From Sitta carolinensis (lineage: Eukaryota > Chordata > Aves > Passeriformes > Sittidae), in contig CM063284.1 in the NCBI GenBank assembly GCA_032173965.1, forward strand, positions 110,954,410-111,018,409: DNA of 64,000 nt, written 5' to 3'. Under the pieces are notes generated by a model. The model was not told where the DNA came from. It ran no database searches and saw only the letters and a program-made list of their open reading frames with translations. Position 1 is the first letter of the stretch. Each line of letters opens with the position of its first letter. Positions 12,702-24,544 of this stretch are shown one piece after another. Position numbers and translations under genes: made by a program.

Positions 12702-15700
12702 CAAGGGCTGCATTACAATATAAATCGTATATTTATATATATGGGTCATGTGGTTCAAAGGAGAACTCCTACTTATTGACAGACAGACACGGGATGGAAA
12801 TAAGCAAAGAGAGGAAAGTATTTAAACCAAACTTTACTTTTCCACCCCAATCATGTACCAGAAGAAAGGCACCAGAAGAAAGGACCACCTGAGAAAGCAA
12901 AGCATTCAAGAAAAACCCAGAGGAAACATCCTAGGGAAAATCTTAGCACTGCTGAATTAGTTTGGCTAGTGAGTTGCATAAGATGAGGCTTTTTCCAGCT
13001 TGCCCCAAGATGTGCTGCTGGTTCTGCTGCTGGTCACTGGATACCCAGGGACCTAACTGCTCAGGAGGGAAGGCCCAGGACACTGGGACTGCATAGGTAT
13101 GTACCTCTGCCTTGACAAATGTCTGCAAGCACACCAAGGCTCAACTCAAGGTTATCACAAATTCTGGCACAGCTTACTCATCCTTTTTGCTTACTCTCCC
13201 TCCCACTACTAACTTATCCAAGATCCTCTAAGATATTTACATTTTTCAATAATTTTCAGAATCTCAGCCATATTAATGGGCTCTACAGCCCTGACAATAC
13301 TGACCCACAGACATATCCCCAGAGGACTGAAAAGATGTATCAAGCAAAATTTGACAGGACAGGCAAGGATTTTTCCTGTTTGCTCCAGGTTTCCTGGGTG
13401 GCTCTGGGTATGTCACCAAATCTCCATGTGCATCAACTGCCCATGGCATTTTACTTCATGTTCTCTTTTTACAACCTAATTCAAGTATAATTAATGCAAT
13501 GTAGTATCTAAAGGGCCCCTGACATCTTTCTTTTCCTCCTTCCTTCTTTTAATTTTGCTCCTTGTCCTTTTGTCAACTGTCCTACTCTTTATGCCGTAGT
13601 GCTTAAATTAGGCTTCAAAAACAAACTCAAAGCCTACATAATTTTTGCACGTCATTAATGTGACCTCTATCTGCACACTTTCAGAAGTGATTCTGCATTC
13701 TACAACATAAATGCAGCTACACTTGTCTAGCAGGGATATTTAAAGATGATTCTCAGATCAAAAATAGTGGGTAATACAAAAAATCCCCACATGCATGCAT
13801 GCAAAGCACACAGGTTTAACTAACACTGAAAGAAATTTGGGGTCAAGTCACAATTTTTAATTTGCTATTTAAATGTGAATTTGGGAGATTTTGATGAGAA
13901 GGCCGGACTGTCTCCAGTTGCCCTCCACATCTCATTGGTAGCAGAGGAGAGATGTTCACAGTACTCTAAATACAGTCACATGATAAGATATAACCTAGAG
14001 CATCTTTCCTGCAGAAACTAGGGATTGTTCTGCTGCTATTATTTATAGTTCATGCAAAATTCCCAGACAACAATAGTTCTGCAAGTGTAAGAGAGTCAGT
14101 GGAAGTGCTCAGAATAAAAGCAAGCCAGAAATAGGCCTGGCATCGCTTCCTTTGGTCTTGGAGAGCTCCTCTAGTCATTCTTCTGAGAATGAGTAATGCT
14201 GGGCATGGGATCTCCCATTCATCAGTGAGGCTGTGTTGACTGTGAAAACTCAGAACTGTAGGTTAATCTGAAGCACAAAGCAATCTGAATAAACACAGCA
14301 GTAGTGGAAGATACCGTGAGAACATAAAGTGAAATTTTGAAGCAACAGAGAAAGGTTCAGACCGAGGTGACTCGGTTGCTGAGCATTTACTTTGGCCCAG
14401 CATTCAAGTCTGTAAATAATACAGAGCATTAATAAACTGGCATACTTTCAGCCATTGCTGTTTCAGCAGAAAGCAGTTACGTCCTGACAGATATCCACGT
14501 GTTTGCAAAGGCCAGATGCCAGGAGGTGACATCAGCCCCAGGGTCTCTCTGGACCCGGTTGACTGAAGGCAGAGGAGAATCTGCCGCTGGCTTCCAGAAA
14601 TGTTAGCTCAAGACCTTTGGGCATGTGGAACAGAAAACAACAAGCATCTGTCACCTCAAAGGCAGGGAGCTGACACAAGTGTCAAACAGATTTCATTAGC
14701 TGTGTCTAGTCAGGTGTCGCATTAGCAAAAATTGCTGTGGTTTAAAATTATTTGGTTAAAAAAACATACCTTTGGGTGCTCCAGCAGCATCCTGGGTCTT
14801 AAAATGTGTACTATTTTATGCCTGGTTTTCAGTGGATTCCTTCCACTGCAGTATTTTTAGCTCTTTGTTCTCTCCCACCGAATTGTATGTCAAGAGGAAC
14901 TGACACCTCACTGCCCAAAATCGTAAATCACAGGGTGCCTGGTCTCGTAGCTGCAGAGTGGCTGCAAGGATGGGACCATCCCAGTGCCACAGGCACAGCT
15001 ACAAACAAGCTGATGTGCTGTGTCTTGTTGAGAGGTTCTCCTGCTCCTTGGAGGGAGGGGGAAAAACACAACTCAGAAATGAAGAGAATAAGGCTACCTT
15101 TTAGTCCTTTGGTTTCTAGATGATTTTTGTTGTACAGGAACATGAAGACAAAGGGAAGGATCAGCCCAAGGGTGAGATCTTTGGACCAAATTCACCCTGA
15201 CACAAAGAGGGAGCAGCTTCCTTCAGGAGCTGTACCCACCTACTCATTGTCTGGAGGCTTCCCATCCTGCAGTGTCTGGTCACAGGTTTTGCAGTGTGCT
15301 GCTTTTCTGCTCTTTCGGCATCACTTTTGGGATCAGGAAACAAGATTTTTGGTGCAAAATAAAAGCAAAGTGAGCTAATGTATTCCTGCGAGTCACGGGA
15401 AGGAGTGGAGGTGGAATGGCTTTGCTTTCCCCATTGCCATATGCCCTCTGGCCAGTGCCACCTGGGCTCAGCAGCAGCTCCAGTGCCAAGGCTGGTGGAT
15501 CCACGGGCACAGGCAGTGCCATGGAGAAGCAGCCATGGGCACAGCAGTGCAGGAGTGTGGCTGTGCTGCCGAGTCAGTGTCAGGGACACTGCTGGCTGCT
15601 TCTGATTTACAACCTCTGCCAGGGCACGGTGTGGCTCAGGGACAGAGCAGAAACAGGCTGTGCAGGCAAAGCTGGCTTTCTGCAGCAGGAGCAGGAGTGG

Positions 15701-18262
15701 GGCTGTGGGGACACGGCTTCCTACGGTTTGTCACGCTGCTTTCAATTAGAAGTCTGCCAGGGAAATAGTCATAGATACCAAATCACAGCAAAAAATCTGC
15801 AAGCATATGTAGGTGCTGAAATGGGGCGTAGCATGGGAAATGAAAATCTCCCTGGAGATGGCTTAGCAGTCTCAAAGGGAACAAATATTTTCCTTATAAA
15901 ACAGGAATGCCTTGTGCTACTCGCAATGAAAAATTTATGGTAAACATTTGACCCTTTTTCTCTCCATGATTTCTCAACAACTAGGCTCAGTTCTTTATGA
16001 TTTCCCTTCTTAAAGTCCAAAAATGTTTTATATGAACACATTTCGGCCTAGGCATGCTTTTGAATGATGTATGGCTTTAGTCAGGCATGTTTGTTTGCCC
16101 TGATTTGGTCCGTGTTCCCTCATTGCTCATCTAAACAACAGAAGTTATTTTTCTTCCATACTAGACCAGTGAGCATGCACAGATGGGGAAATCATTTGTT
16201 GTTACTTTGCTGAGAGCATACAAGTGACCACGTAAGAGATCCATGTTTCAGATAAGAAAGAATGCATTTATTTCCCCAACATGTTTTTATGCTGTTACGG
16301 ACCCAAGAAAACCAAAGCACTCCCTGTATTAAATTAATTCTCACAGAATTCTAGTGTTCTACTAGCCATATGTTGCAAGTGAAAAACACAGAAGAAAGAA
16401 CTGAAGACGCATTTTGCTATGAGGTCTTCTTCAGCAGTGATGCTATTCTTCATTTATCCAAAATGTCATCTTCTGCTAATTAGTGAAAGAACACAATCAT
16501 AAAGCAGGGATTTTTAATTTTCTTTTTCTGTAGTCAAATCTCTGTAGTGCAATTTTGAGGTAGATGAAGCTTCTCTTGTTGAATGGATCCAGTGCTTATC
16601 CCACCTGATTTTCTGGAGCAAAAATTATGTTAGTCTGTGTGTCTGTCCATCTCTCTGTCTGTTTGTGCTGGCTGGTACGTGCTTTTTGTTTTCACCTTCT
16701 TCAGAAATAATTTCTTTGCTCATATTTTGCTAATCGAGTGTGTTCTATAGATCAATTTTCATTACATTGCACTTCTGCCTCACTGGTTATGAGGAACAAG
16801 CCATGAACTGTAGACCATATCTCATCCTGGCCAGGGGAGATAATCAAAGAGATGGTTAAGTCTGGATCTTACACAGTGTGATAATATTAAGCAATGATTT
16901 TTAATTTTTTTATCTCTCTGCCTTTTCCAACTCCTGTGAATATGGCTTATTAATCAGAACTTCAAATGAAAGAGGAGGGGGAAATAAAACTATATACAGT
17001 ACCATATTGTGGCTCAAATTAACAATATTGTGATCCAAGTAATTCTCTCTTGGATTCAAAATTTCAGTATAACGAATCACATTCTTAATATTTTAATTAG
17101 AATTTTTTTTTTAATCAGGGTCATTTAAAGTTAACTTGATAATATAAAACCACAAATGTGATGCTTAGCAGAGGTAGGTCCTGAATAATTTGTAACAAAC
17201 TGCCAAGAATCTTCAGTTGTTTCTTGTTATTTTCGAAGGAAAATATTTGTGGGGAAAGGACTTTTGTTTTATAATGTTACCAGAGACTTATCTGAAAATC
17301 AGAAATTGCACCAAAACAATAATGCAATCCATTGTGTACTTCAAAATTATCAGAAAACAGCTGCAAATATGTTTATTGTCAATGCTCTATTTTGGACTCC
17401 TCTGGCATACAGCAGTTCTGATTTACTATGCACTTATAGCCCTGTTACTCATGAATCCCAAGTCTCTAAATTGTATTGATTTGATATCCATAAGATTTAA
17501 GTTCTTGCTTCAGATACTGGGAACTGAACATAGAGGATTCAGAGTTTCAAAGTCCTGAGTACTAAAATACCCCATGTTTTCTCTCTTGCTGAAAATTAAT
17601 GCAAGATCACAAGAACAGATGCACTGGATCAGATTCAAGGTCCAGCTAGATCCTTTCTCTGGCAGCAGCAAATATTACCTACTTTGGGTAGAACATAAAA
17701 ATAGGAAGTAATATAGAAATATTCTCTTAATATATTTACCAGCCTGTTTTTGACTACAGCTGCAGAGATGGCATCTTGGTGTTTCACCGCCCCTGTGATT
17801 TTTCTTTCATTAATGTATTCAATCACTTTTAACCCTTTTAGGCCTTTTAGATCCATAACATCCCATGGCATTGAGATCCACAGCCTAGATACCTGTTGTG
17901 CAAAGAACACATTTGTTCTTGCATCTGTTCCCAAACTGCCACCCAAATCTGTGTTTCTACCCCAAATTCCTTTATTCTGGAGAAGAGCAAACAATTACTC
18001 CCAAATTATTTTTTCAGGTCTGCTCAGGACTTAATAGATGTCTTTATCATGTTCCCTCACTTAACCTTTCTTCTGGCTGTAGAGAGTCTATTTTTCACTC
18101 CTTGAACACATTTTTGGTCTGGCTGGTTTCTTCTTTGTGTAGCTTTTCCTCTATCATTACATATTTTTAACAGAGAGTGGGAGAGAGAAACTAGATCCAG
18201 ATGCACTATGAATTTATATATGTTAGGGCATAATGGTAAGTAGCATAAGAACGTTGTGCACA
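12702..18262. other. non-coding stretch, nothing firmly recognised
   Basis: Mostly AT-rich unique sequence. A GC-richer part at about 15160-15780 is described separately. The small palindromic run CATGCATGCATGC lies at 13790-13802. The 113-codon plus frame at 17217-17558 is AT-rich with many Ile, Leu and Tyr codons and does not resemble a known membrane protein. Confidence 0.5.
15161..15943. other. GC-richer segment, open in several frames on both strands
   Basis: Between these positions two to three plus frames (up to 175 codons) and two minus frames (142 and 80 codons) are open at once. That pattern usually reflects base composition rather than coding. Short CAG- and GCAG-rich words recur (for example around 15460-15560 and 15660-15700). 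No domain is recognised. It may be part of a non-coding transcript or a decayed element. Confidence 0.35.
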
Positions 18263-18356
18263 ATAAAATCAAAGAATGCTTTGAGCTGGAAGGGACCTTA
18301 AAGCTAGTTCTGACCACCCCTGCCATAGGCAGGGTCACTTTCCCCTAGACTTGGCA
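18263..18356 (-). mobile_element. CR1 LINE 3' end fragment
   Basis: Read on the plus strand, it begins AATCAAAGAATGCTTTGAGCTGG and continues AAGGGACCTTAAAG, then ACCACCCCTGCCATAGGCAGGG. This is the reverse complement of the well-known avian CR1 3' terminal region. The copy is short and 5'-truncated, as is usual for CR1, and several substitutions suggest it is old. Confidence 0.85.
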
Positions 18357-20170
18357 TTACCCCTTTTTCAGAAAATAAGTCTTGAGGAAATGATGGAACT
18401 ATTATACACTCCAGTCTGACATGTCAGTTTAGGCCATCATGTGGCCCAGCTAGGGTTTCAAGCTCAATTTTTGCCTTCAACTCCTCAAACACTGGTAAAA
18501 TTGTCAAGCATCTACTTGAATTATTTCTTGTTCTACCTTGGTGTAGATTATTTAACTTAAAATGTAAGAACTAGGAAAAAATACAGATTTTTTTGTTTGT
18601 TTGTTTTATTTTGAATTACTTTTCAGCATATCTGCATGGCTGAAGTTCTTCCATGCCAAAAACTGAAATTTACCATGGAATTGCTCCAGTTACTGAAAAG
18701 GACTTTGAGTGTTCTTGTAGAACTGATTGTGTGACTGATTTAAGTCAGCCTAGAGACCCTTCACTGCACAGAAGGGTTCGTTCTGTACAGGGAGTGGCAA
18801 AGTCAGGCACCACAGAGAGGAGTGCATTGAAGCTACACTGAAGAAAGTCATGCAGAAATACTTCATCGGGTGTCAATAGGGAAATGCCCTCAAATGTTAT
18901 CCAGAGCTTCTTTTACACATTGCTGGGGACAGACACTCCATGAGTTATGTTTCATGTATGTAGGAGTAGCAATCAGTCCTGTGCCAGAGGTGCTCCCCAT
19001 GGAGAGCAAGCAGAGCCCTGGACTTGCACACAGTGTTTCCTTCTTGTTCCTCATCACCTTGGCTCAGGTGCCAACTTCCCTAAAGCTGGGTTTCAGTTCT
19101 CCTGAGCTTTTGTGGGATGGGTGGAGAAGAGGGAGACCCAGAGCTCGGTATTGCAGAGTGTGACGGGGTGCAAGCTCAGGTTGCTCCCCTTTGTCCCTGC
19201 TGGATCACAGAGGCAGCAAGCCAGGGCTGGCAAGGCTTGTGACAAGCGACAGTCCTTGGGACACGGGGACAGCTGAGCCGGGGCCCCGTCTCACAATGGG
19301 AGACCAGCCCACTTTGATTCCAGGCTCTTGCTGCTGTGCCAGTGATCCCTCGTTATCCCGAGGTGCCTGGGGCAGGGATGGACACGTTCCTGCCCCACAC
19401 TTCTCCTTTGGGCAGTTGTCTCTCTGAGACACCGCGAGTGCTGCCGGGCAGAGGGAGCCCGGCTGTGTGTGTGCAAAGGACAGATAGCCTGCTCCAGCCC
19501 CAGCTCGGCAGCTCAGGCCATGGCAAAGTTTATCTCCTTTCAAAAGCTACTCTGCGACTGACCGAGATGAGAGCAGCTTACTTTGTGGACAGTTAATTTT
19601 TAAAACATAATAAAGTTGGATGGGGAAGAGTACTTGAGAGGGTTTTAGTTGCAATTCTTTTTTATATTTCCTTCCCCCAAAGTGCATGGAGTAGTCAAAA
19701 GCAATGACTATTGTTATTATGTATCTTTCCATGAATTTTTCCATCTCATTAGTATCAGGGCATCTGTATTGCAATGAATTATGAGTACTATTTGTTTACT
19801 AAACCTCTACAAGCAGCCACTTTTTGGACAATTTGTAACAAAAATATCTGTGTAGTTCCTTTCTCTCTTCCTCCTACCACTGCTACTCCTGGCTTTGCTC
19901 CAGGACAACTACCCAATATAGAAAATGTCCTTTATTACAGATCAAAATCAACACGTCCCAATAATTTTAAAATGTTTGCTATGATCTTTTTTATTTATTT
20001 ATTCCCACCTTGTTTGAGTCTACAATGTATATTCTGTGCCTATTATAAAGATGCTTGCTTTCAAATTTCAAGCTTAACAAATATCATGAAGAGTTATATT
20101 TCTTTGTCTTCAAATAAATCATTTAAACCAGAATCCTGGTTTTAAGTGACAAGATTGATCTGACTTTTCT

Positions 20171-20198
20171 TATCATCATCATCATCACCATCATCATG
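20171..20198. repeat. (ATC)n microsatellite
   Basis: About nine ATC/TCA units with one ACC interruption. Confidence 0.93.
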
Positions 20199-21225
20199 AG
20201 AAGCTGGAGGCTGTTTGAGAATAAAGGCCAATATATTATTCATACTAACAAAATTCTGAAGTTATTTAGGTGTCTCTTTTGATTCTAGGACTTTGGACAA
20301 CTAATTGTTTTTGAAATAAGCTTAAGTAAGATTTTGGGAATTAAAATCTGGAAACTGAGATCTTTTTGAAACTCTGCAGATGTGGAGCATGTTGAACTCC
20401 TTGGCTCACTTGAAAAGCTCTGCTCACCTTTTACTGTCAATGGAAATTGGAAACTCCAAGCCCATTCAGTAAAAGACATGTTGACATGACGATTTTGCTT
20501 CACATCAGGAGTGTTTTTTAGAGGGACTCACCTGGCTTTCCTCACATGCCTTTTTTCCCCACTGTGCAGCAGGTACAGAAGCCACAAAATTGATTTGTTT
20601 TGTAAAAAAGAAGTAAACCAGATGATACCATACATTTACAAAAAGAAATGCATTTAACAAACTTCAGGTGCTAAAGCCTTCAATCCACAGCACCAGACCA
20701 GGTCTCATCCAGGATATTCCCTCCGTAGCACACATGTGGCCCTTAGGCTCACTAGCACTTCCCTCTGTAAAGCCACAGCCTGCTCCTGTGCAAAAGGCAT
20801 TCCAAGGATAACACCCTTTGCTAAACAGCTGCCAAAATATCCAGCTCATTGCAAAAACAGCCCCTTACAATTTAAATATGTTGCTGCTGGAGTTACTGAA
20901 GTGCTTTGCTACCTACCCACAGCACTTACTGACAGCAACATGCATGTGGTGCAGGAGAGAAAGGGGGCAGTGGTGTAGGGTAAGGATACAGGACATATTT
21001 CCATATCATGACTGAGAGGGGAAGCTGCTCTTTTAGCATCAGCTTGGCACTGCAAGGCCAAAATTGCAGGAGTCTGCCCTTTGTAACTCCCCAGACTTGT
21101 GTTTTTCTGCATTTATGACAGCATTTCAAAAGAACTCCATTAAATCCTGTATAAACTGAGCTGCTTTCACCATCTCATACTAATCCATCTTTCTTCAGAG
21201 ATCTCTATTACCAGTTTAAGTATGG

Positions 21226-21256
21226 TCACTGACCAAATCACTGACCAAATCACCAA
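21226..21256. repeat. 12-base tandem duplication
   Basis: TCACTGACCAAA occurs twice without mismatch (21226-21237, 21238-21249), followed by a partial third copy. It is a small, probably recent, local duplication. Confidence 0.9.
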
Positions 21257-22630
21257 AATCACTTTAGCTACATTCATATGTGTTTTGTCAGTAGTTATGT
21301 ATAAGTTTCCATTCTATAGAAACAGCAGGCCTGTATTTTTGATGTAACTAACCAGCAGTCATGACACAGACCTCTAGTTCACTTCTTTCTTGTGCTATTA
21401 GGATGGCACAAATATATATATTTTTATGTAAGTGACAACCAGGGAGTGTTTTAAGTTCAACTATGATGGTATTTGCTCATGAATCTGTTATTTCTCCCTT
21501 ATTTCCTTTTAGGAGTGTTTCTCTCATATGACATTTAAATTTAAATTTTACTGTCTTTGTGGGAGAGAAAGGGACTTGTGGAGGTAGGCATTGCTTATGC
21601 AAATTGTCCAGTCCCATGGGAAAAGGTTTAGTCACTTGTCATTAGTTTCCCTGTTAGCCACTGTAATGTATTAACAGTTACTACTTTGGATATACTTTTC
21701 AAAAGTAATATTTAACAAAATCTCATAATTTATACGGCAAAATAATTTGTGAACCATTCATAGAAAATCTACAGCCTGACAGGGAAAACATGTGTTCATT
21801 TTTTTTCTCTTACTGTTAGTCACTACTATGAGACAGCCAAATGTGCACACATGGGATAGTGAACAGAATTAATTTCATCAAGAACAAAGAAACACATGGT
21901 GGCAGCGTGAACAATGTTGGGGGCTTTCAATGCTCTGCTGACTGGGATATTCTGTTGCCTGAACTCTTCCACCATTGTTAGTTTTATTCCTACAGATTCA
22001 ATAAGACCTGATCCAGCTCTGTACACACAGTTCATTTACTTCTTACATGGCTTGTTTCTATGGTAATACTAAAACAGGAGATATCTGATTACTCATGCTT
22101 CCTTATTTAGGAAAATACCCAGTGTCAGATGCCATAAACTAAATCATTTTAACCCATGCTGCTAAGGAAGTTCATAGCTTTGCATCTGGTTATGGCAGTG
22201 CATCTTGCTGCTGTGATTACCCAAAGTGACCTCAGCTTTACAGGAAGCAAAAAAAAGTGGTTTTTTTTCAGACGAGACGGTTCCTCACTTTACCCCTCAT
22301 ATCATTGCTTCTGCTTCTGACAGTCATGAAAAGAACAACATGGCTCCCTCCAGCATCTGTTACAGTGAGATGTGCACGATGTTTTCAAAGAAGAATTACC
22401 CTCCAAGTTCCAAAAAAAAATCACCGTAAAGGGAAAGTGTGGTTCAACACTCAGTTTCAACTCAGCTGCCTAATTATTCCCTCAGGGACCAGAATTTCTT
22501 CCAGTTACAATCACGGTAATTCTGGCCCTTCAAAACAGAAGATTTCCTGAATTCTGCGCAGTTTGGGGGCCACATGTAGAGGGTGAGGAGACCTTGTATA
22601 ATGGCACATTGCCATTAGCAACCATTTCCA

Positions 22631-22659
22631 CAGAATCGTAGAATCATAGAATGATTTGT
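22631..22659 (-). mobile_element. CR1 LINE 3' terminal stub
   Basis: CAGAATCGTAGAATCATAGAATGATTTG is the reverse complement of the CR1 tail with its 8-base terminal repeats. Only the last 30 bases or so of the element are present. Confidence 0.75.
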
Positions 22660-23495
22660 CAGACTTTTGCTGCTTTCCCTGAGGCTGTTCAGGAACAGCA
22701 CTTCCCACGGTGCTGTAGGGGTACAGGGACCAGCTTCACACTTGGGTAGGTACTATCTGTCTCCTCTGCTGAGTGCCACAGACAGTGTCTGCTCATCCAT
22801 CTGCTTCTGTCCCACAGATACCACTACGATCCCATCTCTAGGTAGGTGAAGTTTCCAAGGAAAGAAGATCTTCAGCCTCACTGCTTTTCACATTCTCAGC
22901 GTATTTCTCCCTGATTATCATCTGGTAGGTCCCAGCAGCTGGGGACTGTCCCCATGCACATTGGGGCTCCTTTTTTACACCTTCTGAAGAGCAGCCTCCT
23001 GCCAGTCCACTACAACTGCTGATTAATTTTTCTCTGCTGTTTATGATAAGTATTAAATTAATCTTGAGGGGCTTGATTCTTTCCCAACTCATGCAATAAC
23101 AAAATAACAATCCAATCCAGAAGTTCCCCTGGCATCAGGGAAGCAGTCCCTAGACTTGCAAAAATCTTTCACACTTCACAGACCAAGAGATATTTAACAT
23201 CATGATTTCAGCAACTTGATTAAACAGGTTCTCACTGATAAAAAACTTCTTCCATCAAATGAAAGACAATCTCAAATCCTGAAACTTTAAGGTTGAAGGT
23301 GAATCAGAAGAGACTGGCTAAGAAGGATTTGTGCACTCCTTTAGAAATAAGGGGTTTGGCATACATTCAAGAGAGCATCCTAGTCAAAAAAACAGATGTG
23401 GGCCTGATACATGGTGCATACTTAGGGGCTTCCCTGAAAACGACCTTTATAGATACCATTGCATAAGTGCTTGTAAAGAACTTGAGTGTAGCATC
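22660..23495. other. non-coding stretch, nothing recognised
   Basis: Short overlapping open frames only. Two GTAGGT/GTGAAG donor-like words near 22841 lack partners. Confidence 0.55.
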
Positions 23496-23520
23496 TTTTT
23501 TTTTTTTTTTTTTTTTTTTT
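23496..23520. repeat. poly-T, 25 bases
   Basis: Uninterrupted run of 25 T. No element body is recognised beside it. Confidence 0.95.
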
Positions 23521-24452
23521 CCTAAATGTTGCCAATTTCCTTTAAATTAATTCATTTATCACCACTACTGACTATTTCAGAATTTTAAAAACTCCTCCCT
23601 GGAGAAAACCATTTTAAAAGGCTGTACTTGGGTCTGCCTTCATAAAGGGGTCCTAACCTCTTAAATTAAATGCACTCTTAAAACTCATTCATTCATTCTA
23701 GTGAGAGGGGATATCAGGGCCATAGAGAGGTTAGAGAAGAGGGATTGCTCTCCAGGGATGCTGGTAGAATGGGAAATATGTAGATAGAGCTAAGAACCTC
23801 ATTTTAAATTCTGGAACTGGGCTGAGACAATTACCACTTAATGCTGCCCTTCCCTGATGCAACCAAGATGAGTGAGGACAGGACCGTGCCAAAAAGTATT
23901 GCTTTGGCACTACTGGAAATAATGCATTTGGATGGCAATAGAAGCAAATGATCCTTTCATGTATGAGCTGGGATTTGCTTTATTTGAGCCTGCCTTTGAG
24001 AACAGAACACAGAAGGTGATGACCTTGAGTGAGACTTTTCAGACTTAACCCCAACAATTTGTATAAAATATTAAGGGCATCAGCTGATATATAGCTCCTG
24101 TTCCACACACACCATGTAAAATAGGCTGTGTGTATCCAACCAAACTATTTAATAGCCCGTTAATGCATTTGGGGGTTGTTTTTGAAGGCTTTGGCCAAGA
24201 AAAGACCTTCTGTATAAATGCTATGAAACATATATATCAGATTACCTTGTCAACACAACACAAGTCTCATTCCCTCCCTGTGCTCTGCTCACTGGAAAAG
24301 AGGTGGCAGAGACACCGTGTACAGTTGAGACCCCGTGGCCTTCAGTGTGCTGTGCCTTGTGGGACACACAGGTGAGTGTGCAGGGCTGCACGCCTGCAGC
24401 ATGATGGTGCACCCAGGTGAAGCTGACAATTCACCTCATTCTTCAGTTTCAG
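23521..24452. other. non-coding stretch, nothing firmly recognised
   Basis: A donor-like site (CACACAG then GTGAGTGTG, near 24371) closes an 81-codon open frame from 24130, but no clear acceptor opens it. It might be a first exon of a non-coding transcript shared with the exon candidate at 24453. Confidence 0.4.
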
Positions 24453-24544
24453 ATTAAACTTCACGGGCACTGGGCAGAGTCACCACCTGCGGGCTGCTTA
24501 GTGCTTCCTGCCAAACTGGGAGCACTTGGGTTAGAAGGCCAAAG
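24453..24544 (+). ncRNA. candidate spliced exon, possibly of a non-coding transcript
   Basis: A pyrimidine-rich stretch (CACCTCATTCTTCAGTTTCAG) ends directly before 24453, and a near-perfect donor (CCAAAG then GTAAGTAAA) follows at 24545, giving a 92-base internal exon. One of three frames is open (starting IKLHGHW, ending LGLEGQ), but the peptide does not look like a conserved protein. The exon lies about 4 kb upstream of the CpG island on the same strand. I infer a long non-coding RNA exon or a far upstream untranslated exon. A chance pairing of splice motifs is equally possible. Confidence 0.22.

Larger units (their letters stand above)
18357..22630. other. non-coding stretch with a small GC/CpG-richer patch at about 19100-19560
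   Basis: The patch at 19100-19560 is richer in G+C and CpG than its surroundings (for example ACACCGCGAGTGCTGCCGGGC) and has overlapping open frames on both strands up to 112 codons, none recognisable. The remainder is AT-rich. A strong donor-like site on the minus strand (GCCAG then GTGAGTCC, near 20527) stands without a convincing exon. Confidence 0.5.

Noticed and set aside
12647..12892. 81-codon frame with a Val/Cys/Phe-rich start
   Set aside because: The start is a translation of the (TTTG)n repeat.
17217..17558. 113-codon Ile/Leu-rich plus frame resembling a membrane protein
   Set aside because: The hydrophobicity follows from AT-rich codons, and a second plus frame overlaps it; there is no recognisable family pattern.
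20500..20560. Minus-strand donor GCCAG then GTGAGTCC
   Set aside because: Strong motif, but the sequence upstream on that strand offers only a roughly 30-base segment behind a weak acceptor.
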